A stretch of DNA of 64,000 nt from Streptomyces hawaiiensis (lineage in GTDB: Bacteria; Actinomycetota; Actinomycetes; Streptomycetales; Streptomycetaceae). Position 1 is the first letter of the stretch. Every line of letters begins with the position of its first letter. Position numbers and translations under genes: made by a program. Positions 18,389 through 26,387 of this stretch are shown piece after piece. The notes under the pieces were generated by a model that made no database searches, was not told where the DNA came from, and saw nothing but the letters and a program-made list of their open reading frames with translations. Location of the stretch: positions 3,410,001 to 3,474,000 of the forward strand of contig NZ_CP021978.1 in assembly GCF_004803895.1 (NCBI RefSeq). The letters are read 5' to 3'.

Positions 18389-19640
18389 GACGGGCGACCA
18401 CGGTGCCTCCATCGAGCTGGAGAGCCTGACCAAGCGCTACCCCGGCAGTGAGCGGCCGGCCGTGGACAACGTGAGCATGGAGATCAAGGCGGGCGAGGTC
18501 GTCGTCTTCGTCGGCCCCTCGGGCTGCGGCAAGTCGACCACGCTCAAGATGATCAACCGGCTGATCGAGCCGACCGGCGGCCGCATCCGCATCGGCGGCG
18601 AGGACGTCACCGACATGGACCCGGTCAAGCTGCGCCGCAAGGTCGGCTACGCCATCCAGTCCGCCGGGCTCTTCCCGCACATGACGGTCGCGCAGAACAT
18701 CGGGATCGTCCCGAAGATGATCGGCTGGCCGAAGACGCGGATCAAAGAGCGGACCGAGGAGCTGCTCGACCTCGTCGGCCTGGACGCCGGGGAGTTCCAC
18801 GGCCGCTACCCGCGTCAGCTCTCCGGCGGGCAGCAGCAGCGCGTGGGCGTGGCCCGGGCCCTGGCCGCCGATCCGCCGGTGCTGCTGATGGACGAGCCGT
18901 TCGGGGCGGTGGACCCGATCACCCGGGACCACCTCCAGGACGAGCTGATCCGGCTGCAGCACGAGCTGCACAAGACGATCGTCTTCGTCACCCACGACTT
19001 CGACGAGGCGATCAAGATCGGTGACCGGATCGCCGTGCTGCGCGAGCGGTCGCACATCGCGCAGTTCGACACCCCCGAGGCGATCCTGACCAACCCGGCC
19101 GACGACTTCGTGTCCGGGTTCGTGGGCGCCGGGGCGGCGCTGAAGAGGCTGAACCTGACCCGCGTACGGGACGTGGAGATCACCGACTATCCGACGGTCA
19201 CGGTCGACGACCCGTTGCAGCAGATCTTCAACCGGCTGCGGGCCAGCGGCAGCAACGAGATCCTGCTGCTCGACCGGCGCGGCCGCCCCTACAAGTGGCT
19301 GCGGCGCGGCGATCTGATGCGGGCCCGGGGCTCGCTGGCCCGGGCCGGGACCCTGGTGCACGACACGGTCACCCGGGACGCGACCCTGCGGGACGCGCTG
19401 GAGGCGGTGCTCACCGACAACGCCGGACGGGTGGCGGTGACCGGGCGGCGCGGGGAGTACACGGGCGTCGTCGACATGGAGACCCTCATCAACTCCGTGC
19501 ACGAGATGCTGGAGGCCGACCGGCTCGACGCGATGGAGCACCAGCACGAACTGGAGTCGCTGCGGGCCGCGCAGACGCACGCGGAACAGGAGGGGGCCGC
19601 AGGCCCGGCGGGCGTGAGCGGCCCGGGAGGGGAACGGTGA
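18381..19640 (+). CDS. Glycine betaine/choline ABC transporter ATPase with CBS domains
   Basis: A 419-residue ATPase. Walker A GPSGCGKST (about residues 51-59), signature LSGGQQQRVGVARAL (about 147-161), Walker B VLLMDEPFGAVDP (about 169-181) and the switch His in VTHDFDEA. A pair of CBS domains fills about residues 260-380, which in OpuA-type systems sense ionic strength or nucleotides. Cytoplasmic partner of the two permeases. GTG start overlaps the previous gene by 8 bases and its own stop overlaps the next start by 4, indicating translational coupling. Confidence 0.92.
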   Translation: MPETGDHGASIELESLTKRYPGSERPAVDNVSMEIKAGEVVVFVGPSGCGKSTTLKMINRLIEPTGGRIRIGGEDVTDMDPVKLRRKVGYAIQSAGLFPHMTVAQNIGIVPKMIGWPKTRIKERTEELLDLVGLDAGEFHGRYPRQLSGGQQQRVGVARALAADPPVLLMDEPFGAVDPITRDHLQDELIRLQHELHKTIVFVTHDFDEAIKIGDRIAVLRERSHIAQFDTPEAILTNPADDFVSGFVGAGAALKRLNLTRVRDVEITDYPTVTVDDPLQQIFNRLRASGSNEILLLDRRGRPYKWLRRGDLMRARGSLARAGTLVHDTVTRDATLRDALEAVLTDNAGRVAVTGRRGEYTGVVDMETLINSVHEMLEADRLDAMEHQHELESLRAAQTHAEQEGAAGPAGVSGPGGER

Positions 19641-20439
19641 CGGTCACGGAGGTCGAGGAGACCTCCGAGCCTCTCGACGAGGAGGCGCCCCCAGCGCCGC
19701 GCCGGCCCGCCCGCCTCACCTGGCAGAAGCTGACGTTCCTGCCGGTCGCCCTGATCGCCGTGCTGCTCGCCACCTGGCTCTGGTTCCAGCAGGCCGACCT
19801 GGACGCGCTCACCCGCAACGCCCTGTCGGGCGGCCAGGTCACCAAGGCACTGTGGCAGCACATCCAGCTGACCGTGATCTCCACGTTCTTCGTGCTGATC
19901 ATCGCGATCCCGCTGGGCATCCTGCTGACCCGCGGGGCGGTGAGCAGGGCCACCCCGGTGGCGATGGCGTTCGCCAACATGGGCCAGGCGACCCCGGCGA
20001 TCGGTCTGCTGGCCCTGCTGGTGATCTGGCTGGGCATCGGCCGCAGGGCCGCCCTGATCGGCATCATCGTCTACGCCATCCTGCCCGTGCTCTCCAACAC
20101 GATCACGGGCCTGAAGGCGAACGACCCGACCCTGCTGGAGGCGGCCCGCGGCATCGGCATGTCCCCCTGGGGGTGCTGGCCCGGGTGGAACTCCCCCTGG
20201 CGGTCCCGCTGATCCTCGCGGGGGTGCGCACGGCCCTCGTCCTGAACGTCGGTACGGCGACCCTGGCGGTCTTCGGCGGGGGCGGCGGCCTCGGCGTGCT
20301 CATCACGACCGGGATCACCAACCAGCGGATGCCGGTGCTGGTGCTGGGGTCGGTCCTCACGGTGGTGCTGGCACTGCTGGTGGACTGGCTGGCGTCGCTC
20401 GCCGAACTGCTGCTGCGGCCGCGGGGGCTGCAGCCATGA
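19637..20439 (+). pseudogene. Glycine betaine/choline ABC permease (second), frameshifted
   Basis: The N-terminal part (GTG 19637, GTGA overlap with the ATPase gene) encodes a normal OpuB-like permease through GIGMSPWG. In a run of five G bases at 20169-20173 the frame breaks and would stop at 20212. The remaining family sequence (VLARVELPLAVPLILAGVRTA in pieces, to the end LLLRPRGLQP) continues in the -1 frame to 20439. One missing G explains everything; repaired, the protein would be 267 or 268 residues. The last four bases overlap the binding-protein start, as in an intact operon. It may be a real mutation or a homopolymer sequencing error. Confidence 0.85.
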
Positions 20440-21416
20440 GGCGGCGTACGTGCCTGCCGGCGGCGGGCCTGCTGCTGGCTGCGGGTCTGCTGTCGGCGGC
20501 CGGTTGCGGCCTGACCAGCGGCTCTCCCCTGACGGACGACGTGGAGCCGGGCTCGATCGGCCGGGGTGAGCCGCTGAAGGGAGCCCATCTGACGGTGACG
20601 TCGAAGTCGTTCACGGAGCAGCTGATCCTGGGCGCGATCATGGGCATCGCGTTCGAGGCGGCCGGCGCGGACGTGATCGACCGCACCGGCATCCAGGGTT
20701 CCATCGGCAGCCGCGAGGCGGTCGGCAAGGGCGACGCGGACGCCGGGTACGAGTACACGGGCACGGCCTGGATCACGTACCTCGGGCACAGCAAGCCGAT
20801 CACCGACCCGCAGCGGCAGTGGGACGCGGTGAGGAAGGAGGACGCGAAGAACGGGCTGGTCTGGCTGCCGCCGTCGGAACTCGACAACACGTACGCCCTG
20901 GCGATGAACCAGCAGAACGCGAAGAAGTACGGCACGAAGACCATGTCGGACGTGGCGAAGCTGGCGAAGTCCGACCCGGGGGCCGTGAAGCTGTGCGTGG
21001 AGGTCGAGTTCGCGAACCGGGCGGACGGGCTGCCGGGCATGCAGAAGGCCTACGGCATGAACGTCCCGGCGCGGAACATCACGCAGATGGACACCGGGAT
21101 CATCTACACGCAGACGGCGCAGGGCAACTGCACGTACGGGGAGGTGTTCACCACCGACGGGCGCATCAAGTCGATGAACCTGGCGGTGATGGACGACGAC
21201 AGGAAGTTCTTCCCCAACTACAACGCCGCGCCGATGATCAACGCGAAGTCCCTGAAGGAGTGGCCGGCGATCGCGGAGGTCCTGAACCCGGTGACGGCGA
21301 AGCTGAACAACTCCGTGGCGCAGACGCTGAACGCGAAGGTGGATGTCGACGGCGAGGATCCGCACCAGGTGGCACTGGACTGGCTGGTGGAGGAGGGGTT
21401 TGTGAAGGAGGGGTAG
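20436..21416 (+). CDS. Glycine betaine/choline-type ABC substrate-binding lipoprotein
   Basis: A 326-residue extracytoplasmic receptor of the OpuBC/OsmX class. A lipoprotein signal peptide ends in the lipobox LSAAGC (about residues 19-24). The mature domain begins with LTVTSKSFTEQLILG, a hallmark of this class. ATG overlaps the preceding stop (ATGA). Last gene of the operon; without a functional second permease the system might depend on the first permease alone or be inactive. Confidence 0.9.
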   Translation: MRRRTCLPAAGLLLAAGLLSAAGCGLTSGSPLTDDVEPGSIGRGEPLKGAHLTVTSKSFTEQLILGAIMGIAFEAAGADVIDRTGIQGSIGSREAVGKGDADAGYEYTGTAWITYLGHSKPITDPQRQWDAVRKEDAKNGLVWLPPSELDNTYALAMNQQNAKKYGTKTMSDVAKLAKSDPGAVKLCVEVEFANRADGLPGMQKAYGMNVPARNITQMDTGIIYTQTAQGNCTYGEVFTTDGRIKSMNLAVMDDDRKFFPNYNAAPMINAKSLKEWPAIAEVLNPVTAKLNNSVAQTLNAKVDVDGEDPHQVALDWLVEEGFVKEG

Positions 21417-21431
21417 CCCGGCGAGGGGTGA

Positions 21432-21482
21432 GTTGCAAAGAAAGCCTTGCAAGGGTTCCTTTGCAACGCTACCTTTGCATGC
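21432..21482 (+). promoter_or_regulatory. TTGCAA-box operator array upstream of the ArsR-type gene
   Basis: GTTGCAAAG (21432-21440) and CTTTGCAAC (21459-21467) form a perfect 9-bp inverted repeat. Exactly between them lies the palindrome CCTTGCAAGG (21445-21454), and a further CCTTTGCAT half site abuts the ATG at 21483. Such boxes suggest several dimers of the downstream winged-helix protein binding its own promoter. No ribosome site precedes the start, so the mRNA may be leaderless. Confidence 0.65.
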
Positions 21483-22058
21483 ATGCCCGACGAACCAGCT
21501 CCCCGCCTTCTCGACGCCCGCTCCCTGCGCGGCCTGGCTCATCCCCTGCGGATGCAGTTGCTGATCGCCCTGCGGCGCGGCGGGCCCGCCACCGCCTCCC
21601 AACTGGCGGAGAAACTCGGCGAGTCCAGCGGTGCGACCAGCTACCACCTGAGGCAGCTCGCCACGCACGGTTTCGTCGCCGACGACCCGGAGCGGGGCAA
21701 GGGGCGGGAGCGCTGGTGGAAGGCAGTCGACCAGGGCATCCAGATGGACGAGACCCTGATCCAGGACCCGGACCCGGCCGTGCGCGGAGCCGTCGCCCTG
21801 TTCCGGTACGAGATCGCCAACGTGCACACCCGGGAGATCGCGACCTGGCTCGGCAACACGAGCGAGTGGAGCGAGGAATGGGACGGCGCCACGGACCTCA
21901 GCGACTTCACCCTGCGGCTCACACCCGACCTCGCCCGTGAGCTGGTCGGCAAGATGCACGAGCTCGTCCAGAGCTACCGCCCGATGCCCGAGAGCACCCC
22001 GGACGCCGAGACGGTACGCGTCCACACGCACGTCTTCCCCAGCCAGACGCAGCTGTGA
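21483..22058 (+). CDS. ArsR/HTH_20-type winged-helix transcriptional regulator
   Basis: A 191-residue regulator with an N-terminal winged helix-turn-helix (about residues 10-80; SQLAEKLGESSGATSYHLRQL is the recognition region, of which the Ser-Ser-Gly-Ala-Thr-Ser turn is typical of the HTH_20 branch). The C-terminal half is a helical, acidic domain of unknown ligand. No metal-binding cysteines are seen, so it is not a classical arsenic sensor. Probably autoregulated through the TTGCAA array. A 56-residue protein gene follows by 13 bases. Confidence 0.85.
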   Translation: MPDEPAPRLLDARSLRGLAHPLRMQLLIALRRGGPATASQLAEKLGESSGATSYHLRQLATHGFVADDPERGKGRERWWKAVDQGIQMDETLIQDPDPAVRGAVALFRYEIANVHTREIATWLGNTSEWSEEWDGATDLSDFTLRLTPDLARELVGKMHELVQSYRPMPESTPDAETVRVHTHVFPSQTQL

Positions 22059-22071
22059 AAGGCCATCATCC

Positions 22072-22242
22072 ATGCACCCGGACATCCACCTCGCCCTGCA
22101 CCACGCCCGCGCCGCGGAACTCCGAGCCGAGACCGGAGCCCGCCCGACGCGCCGTCCTGCCCTCCGTACGCGGCTCGGCTGGACCCTCATCGAGGTCGGG
22201 CTGAAGCTCGCCACCCGGCCCGGGCCGGTGCCCGCCCTCTAG
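22072..22242 (+). CDS. Small basic protein of unknown function
   Basis: 56 residues (MHPDIHLALHHARAAELRAE at the start). The N-terminal half is an amphipathic helix rich in His, Arg and Ala; the C-terminal half reads TRLGWTLIEVGLKLATRPGP and is weakly hydrophobic. ATG 22072 has GAAAGG eight bases upstream. It probably shares a transcript with the regulator 13 bases before it. Such short genes often follow this regulator type in Streptomyces, where the usual partner is an MFS exporter, absent here. Its end overlaps the convergent protease gene by four bases. Confidence 0.65.
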   Translation: MHPDIHLALHHARAAELRAETGARPTRRPALRTRLGWTLIEVGLKLATRPGPVPAL

Positions 22243-23030
22243 CAGCTGGGAACGGAACCCTTCCCCGTCTCCAAGGCCACCAGTGAATTCACCGTGCTCT
22301 TCAGCGTGGTCACCGGAATCAGCCGCAGGCCCCTCGGCAGCTCGGCGCGGGCATCCCCGCACTCCGCCTCGGGGACCAGGAACACCGTCGCCCCGTCCCG
22401 CTTGGCGGCCTGGGTCTTGAGGGCGACGCCCCCCACCGCACCGACCCGGCCGGCCGCGTCGATCGTGCCCGTACCGGCGATGACCCGGCCACCCGTGAGA
22501 TCGCCACCCGTGCCGTCGCCGTCGAGCTTGTCGATGATCCCGAGGGAGAAGAGCAGCCCGGCACTGGGCCCGCCCACGTCCGCGAGCTTCAGGCTGACCT
22601 CGACGTCCTTGTCGTCGAGGTCGAGGTAGCCCAGCGCGGCCTGGGTCGCCGCGTCCTGGGACTCCTTCATCTGCTTCTCGTTGTGCCGCTCGATCTCCTT
22701 GACGCTGTTCCCGCTCGGGTAGACGGAGTCGCGCGGCATGACCGCCTGGTCGGTGCGGAACCAGCTGTCGACGACGTCGGGGAGCGAGACGCGGGTGTCG
22801 GGGGAGGTCGCCTCGATGGTGGTCATCCGCAGCTGGCCCCGGGTGTCCCGGACCGGCGCACCCGAGATCGTGATCACCTGCGCGCCCTTGTTCTCGCCCA
22901 GTACGTTCGCCGTCAGCCCCGGCTGCGCCACCGAGAACGGCAACGGCGCCAGCACCGCCGTCGCGAGCAGGGCCACGACGGGCAGGGCGCAGACGGCGAT
23001 GGTCTGGAGGCGCGTGAGGCGAGAGAACAC
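22239..23030 (-). CDS. Membrane-anchored Lon-domain (S16) protease
   Basis: 263 residues: an N-terminal anchor or signal segment (about 8-30), a middle region of about 100 residues, and a C-terminal S16 Lon proteolytic domain. The catalytic serine lies in GGPSAGLLF (about residue 151) and the lysine in ALKTQAAKRDGA (about 203). Related YlbL proteins have a PDZ domain between anchor and protease; here the middle region is short and a PDZ domain is not evident. It probably acts on the outer face of the membrane. The substrate is unknown. Confidence 0.85.
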   Translation of the reverse strand: MFSRLTRLQTIAVCALPVVALLATAVLAPLPFSVAQPGLTANVLGENKGAQVITISGAPVRDTRGQLRMTTIEATSPDTRVSLPDVVDSWFRTDQAVMPRDSVYPSGNSVKEIERHNEKQMKESQDAATQAALGYLDLDDKDVEVSLKLADVGGPSAGLLFSLGIIDKLDGDGTGGDLTGGRVIAGTGTIDAAGRVGAVGGVALKTQAAKRDGATVFLVPEAECGDARAELPRGLRLIPVTTLKSTVNSLVALETGKGSVPSC

Positions 23031-23106
23031 GGGATCAATCTAACGCGGGCGGGGGACACGCCCGGGACCAGGGCGTCCGGGGCCTGTGCGGGGAGGCCGC
23101 CGTCTG

Positions 23107-23748
23107 TCAGCGCAGCGCCTCCGCGACCTCCCGGGCCGCGTCAACGACCCGCGGTCCCACCCGTTCCGGCACCGCCTCCGCCAGCATCACCACACCCACG
23201 CTGCCCTCGACGCCCGTCACGCCCAGCAGCGGCGCCGCCGCCCCGCAGGCACCCGCTTCCAGCTCCCCGTGCGTCAGCGTGCAGACGGGGTCGGTCATCG
23301 GGTGCTGCCGGGCCGCGAGGATCGCCTTGCCGGCGGCGCCCCGGTCCAGGGGGTGCCGGAACCCGGCGCGGTAGGCGACGTGATAGTCCGTCCAGGTCGG
23401 CTCCACCACGGCCACGGCCAGCGCGTCCGCCCCGTCGACCAGGGTCAGATGCGCCGTCGCGCCGATGTCCTCGGCCAGTGACCGCAGCGCCGGCATCGCG
23501 GCCTCCCGTACCAGCGGGTGGACCTGCCGCCCCAGACGCAGCACACCGAGCCCGACCCGGGCACGTCCGCCGAGGTCACGGCGTATGAGGGCGTGCTGCT
23601 CCAGCGTGGCGAGCAACCGGTACACAACGGTCCGGTTCACGCCCAGCCGGAGGGACAGCTCGGTCACGGTCAGCCCGTGGTCGGTGTCGGCGAGCAGTTT
23701 GAGGACACGTAGTCCCCGGTCGAGCGTCTGGGAGGTCTCCGCGGTCAC
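23107..23748 (-). CDS. IclR-family transcriptional regulator
   Basis: 213 residues with an N-terminal winged helix (about 5-65; VTELSLRLGVNRTVVYRLLATL) and a C-terminal IclR effector domain (about 75-205). GTG 23746-23748 is chosen because AAGGAG lies eight bases upstream; the GTG three codons earlier overlaps that site. The gene stands alone, so its target is not shown by context. The ligand is unknown. Confidence 0.85.
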   Translation of the reverse strand: MTAETSQTLDRGLRVLKLLADTDHGLTVTELSLRLGVNRTVVYRLLATLEQHALIRRDLGGRARVGLGVLRLGRQVHPLVREAAMPALRSLAEDIGATAHLTLVDGADALAVAVVEPTWTDYHVAYRAGFRHPLDRGAAGKAILAARQHPMTDPVCTLTHGELEAGACGAAAPLLGVTGVEGSVGVVMLAEAVPERVGPRVVDAAREVAEALR

Positions 23749-24013
23749 GACGCCCACTCCTTAGTGGTGAGGTCGGCGGCCCCCCGGTCGGCGGATGCGT
23801 CACCGAGTCCCGTCGGTAACGCGCTTCAGAGGCCGCCGATCGGCCGGCGGCCCGGCCTGTCCGGGCCGCGTCGCTTCACGGCTGCGCTCCGCGGCGGCGC
23901 TGCCACGGGGCGTGTGCGTAGCCGGACAGTAGCGAAGCAGGTTCGCTGAGCGGAAGGCTCCGTCCAGAATCCGGGCACTGACGGGTGCGTCGTACTGCCC
24001 TTTGCGGTGGTAT
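23749..24013. other. Intergenic, no gene
   Basis: About 265 bases between the IclR gene start and the 3' element of the helicase. Reading frames here have no recognisable family match and overlap one another on both strands. I see no gene. Confidence 0.5.
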
Positions 24014-24054
24014 GCGCCCCGTAAGGGGCGCGGGGAACTGCGCGACCAGCCACA
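24014..24054 (-). repeat. Dispersed 3'-end repeat element, copy 1
   Basis: A GCGCCCC-GTAA-GGGGCGC hairpin (24014-24031) is followed by CGGGGAACTGCGCGACCAGC and CACA. Bases 24024-24054 are identical over 31 positions to 47637-47667. On the minus strand it lies about 30-70 bases after the helicase stop codon, the same place copy 2 occupies after the HU gene. I know this sequence family as widespread in Streptomyces genomes. A role in 3'-end formation is inferred from position and hairpin. Confidence 0.8.
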
Positions 24055-24082
24055 CACAACCCGCAGGCGACGAACAGCAGCG

Positions 24083-25882
24083 TCACTTCATCCGCGTCGC
24101 CCACTCCTGCACCTTGGCGATCCGCTGCTTCAGCTGCCCCGCCGTGGCCTCGGCCGCCGGCGGGCCTCCGCACACGCGCCGCAGCTCCGTGTGGATCACC
24201 CCGTGCGGCTTGCCGCTCTGGTGGACGTACGCGCCGACCATCGTGTTGAGCTGCCTGCGCAGCTCCATCATCTCCTTGTGGGAGACCACCGGCCGCCGCT
24301 CGGCGGGCACTTCGAGCAGGTCGGCTTCGTCGTCCGGCTTCTTGCGGCTGTGCGCGATCTGCCGGGCCTGCCGCTTCTGGAGCAGCAGTTGCACCTGGTC
24401 GGGCTCGAGCAGCCCGGGGATGCCGAGGTAGTCCTGCTCCTCCTCGCTGCCCGGGTGGGCCTGCATGCCGAACTCGGCGCCGTTGTACATGACCCGGTCG
24501 AAGACGGCCTCGGACTCCAGCGCCTCGAAGGCGAACTGCTCCTGCTCGCCGGTGTCCTCGTCCTGCTCCCGGTTCGCCTCGTCCATCTCCTTCTCGGACT
24601 CGGCGTAGGGGTCCTCCTCGCCCTCCTTCTTGGGCTTGTCGAGGACGTGGTCGCGCTCGCGCTCCATCTCGTTGGCGAAGGAGAGCAGGTCGGGCACGGT
24701 CGGCAGGAACACCGAAGCGGTCTCGCCGCGCCGCCGGGACCGCACGAAACGGCCGACGGCCTGGGCGAAGAAGAGGGGCGTGGAGATGGTGGTGGCGTAC
24801 ACGCCCACCGCGAGGCGCGGCACGTCGACTCCCTCGGACACCATCCGCACGGCGACCATCCACCGGTCGTTGTTCGCGCTGAACTCGTCGATCCGCTCGG
24901 AGGCGCCGGAGTCGTCGGACAGCACGAGAGTGGCCTTGCTGCCCGTGATCTCCCGGATGAGCTTGGCGTACGCGCGCGCCGAGTCCTGGTCGGAGGCGAT
25001 GACGAGGGCGCCGGCGTCCGGGATGGCCTTCCTGACCTCGGTCAGCCGCTGGTCGGCCGCCCGCAGCACGGACGGCATCCACTCACCGCGCGGGTCGAGC
25101 GCGGTCCGCCAGGCCTGACTGATGGCGTCCTTGGTCATGAGCTCGCCGAGGCGGGCGGCGATCTCGTCACCGGCCTTGGTGCGCCAGCGCATGTTGCCGC
25201 TGTAGGAGAGGAAGATGACGGGCCGCACGACGTTGTCGGCGAGCGCGCTGCCGTAGCCGTAGGTGTAGTCGGCCGCCGACCGCCGGATCCCGTCGTTGCC
25301 CTCCTCGTACGTCACGAAGGGGATGGGGTTGGTGTCGGACCGGAAGGGCGTACCGGTCAGGGCGAGCCGTCGGGTCGCGGGCTCGAAGGCCTCCAGACAG
25401 GCCTCACCCCAGGACTTGCTGTCACCGGCGTGGTGGATCTCGTCGAGGATGACGAGCGTCTTGCGCTGCTCCACGCGGTTGCGGTGCAGCATGGGCCGGA
25501 CACCCACACCGGCGTACGTCACGGCGACACCGTGGTACTCCCGGCCGAGCGGCCCGGCGCTGTACTCCGGGTCGAGCTTGATCCCTATCCGGGCGGCGGC
25601 CTCGGCCCACTGCTTCTTCAGGTGCTCGGTCGGGGCCACCACCGTCACCTGCTGCACGACGTGGTGGTGCAGCAGCCAGGAGGCCAGCGTCAGCGCGAAG
25701 GTCGTCTTGCCGGCGCCGGGGGTGGCGACCGCCAGGAAGTCCCGCGGCTGCTCCTGGATGTACCTCTCCATCGCACCCTGCTGCCAGGCGCGGAGCTTGC
25801 TGGCGGTACCCCAGGGGGCTCGGCCGGGGAACGCCGGGGACAGGTGGTGCGAGGCAGTGCTGGTGCCGGCGGTGGTAGTCAC
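24083..25882 (-). CDS. SF2 DEAD/DEAH-box helicase (XPB/UvsW-like)
   Basis: A 599-residue helicase: Q-like LRAWQQGAMERYI, Walker A ATPGAGKTTFAL (about residues 53-64), DEIH box in VILDEIHHAGD (about 148), motif III LALTGTPFRSD, and the second RecA domain with motif VI QAVGRFVRSRRRGE (about 365). The last 200 residues are acidic and charged, without a known domain. It probably unwinds DNA in repair; the specific role is not known. GTG start at 25880-25882. Downstream lies the dispersed 3' element. Confidence 0.9.
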   Translation of the reverse strand: MTTTAGTSTASHHLSPAFPGRAPWGTASKLRAWQQGAMERYIQEQPRDFLAVATPGAGKTTFALTLASWLLHHHVVQQVTVVAPTEHLKKQWAEAAARIGIKLDPEYSAGPLGREYHGVAVTYAGVGVRPMLHRNRVEQRKTLVILDEIHHAGDSKSWGEACLEAFEPATRRLALTGTPFRSDTNPIPFVTYEEGNDGIRRSAADYTYGYGSALADNVVRPVIFLSYSGNMRWRTKAGDEIAARLGELMTKDAISQAWRTALDPRGEWMPSVLRAADQRLTEVRKAIPDAGALVIASDQDSARAYAKLIREITGSKATLVLSDDSGASERIDEFSANNDRWMVAVRMVSEGVDVPRLAVGVYATTISTPLFFAQAVGRFVRSRRRGETASVFLPTVPDLLSFANEMERERDHVLDKPKKEGEEDPYAESEKEMDEANREQDEDTGEQEQFAFEALESEAVFDRVMYNGAEFGMQAHPGSEEEQDYLGIPGLLEPDQVQLLLQKRQARQIAHSRKKPDDEADLLEVPAERRPVVSHKEMMELRRQLNTMVGAYVHQSGKPHGVIHTELRRVCGGPPAAEATAGQLKQRIAKVQEWATRMK

Positions 25883-26018
25883 GGTCTCCGTTGGGGGTCG
25901 GGCGGCTCGTCGAGGGAGCCTGACGGCTCGGCTACGTATGACAACCGGGCCACCCTACCGGCGCCCCGAACCCGCCCACGCGCGGACCGGGCCGGGTCAC
26001 CTGCGGGTGGGACCGACG

Positions 26019-26171
26019 TCACAGCTCCCTCAGCCGCCCCGCGATCCTCCCGACCTCCCCCTCGGCCCCGGAGGCGAGGTCGACGACCAGCGCGTAGGCC
26101 ACGCCCTGGTCCGCCCCGGCCAGGTCGACGCCGTTGAGGGCGAGGAAGGTGGCGGTGGCCTCGTCGACGGT
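26019..26171 (-). pseudogene. C-terminal remnant of a Doc/Fic-type toxin
   Basis: Read on the minus strand, the piece encodes TVDEATATFLALNGVDLAGA and then a helical end to RIAGRLREL. That matches the C-terminal 50 residues of death-on-curing (Doc) toxins, whose TFLALNGVDL segment normally follows the catalytic HPFxxGNKR motif. Everything before it, including that motif, is missing, so no kinase/AMPylation activity is possible. It directly follows an antitoxin-like gene, the normal order of such modules. Confidence 0.72.
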
Positions 26172-26174
26172 CAG

Positions 26175-26387
26175 TCAGGTACCGGGTTGTTCGCCGAGCC
26201 TGCGCAACAGGTCGGCGTGGTGCCGCGCGAGCCCCTCCGCGGCGGCACGCACGCGTGCGTTCTCCTGACGCAGGTGGTGGCGTACGGCTTGCGGCGCCGC
26301 CTCTTCGGGCGTGCGGTCCTGCGCGTCCGCGAGGTCGTCGAGGGCCGCACGCAGGGCGGGGTCCAGGGGCAGCGCGAGCCGGTCTAC
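26175..26387 (-). pseudogene. Antitoxin-like protein with lost start codon
   Basis: A 70-codon frame (DRLALPLDPALRAALDDLAD ... RLGEQPGT) resembles the ribbon-helix-helix antitoxins encoded before Doc toxins in streptomycetes. GGGAG lies eight bases before the position where GTG or ATG is expected, but the codon there (26385-26387) reads GTA. No other in-frame start is close by. With the adjacent toxin truncated, this looks like a decaying toxin-antitoxin module. Its first bases overlap the stop of the MFS gene. Confidence 0.6.

Noticed and set aside
20159..20212. Programmed -1 frameshift in the ABC permease
   Set aside because: The site TGG GGG TGC is not a standard slippery heptamer and I see no stimulatory pseudoknot; a missing G is simpler.
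24002..26137. A 711-codon frame opposite the helicase
   Set aside because: It mirrors the helicase coding strand and has no family features.
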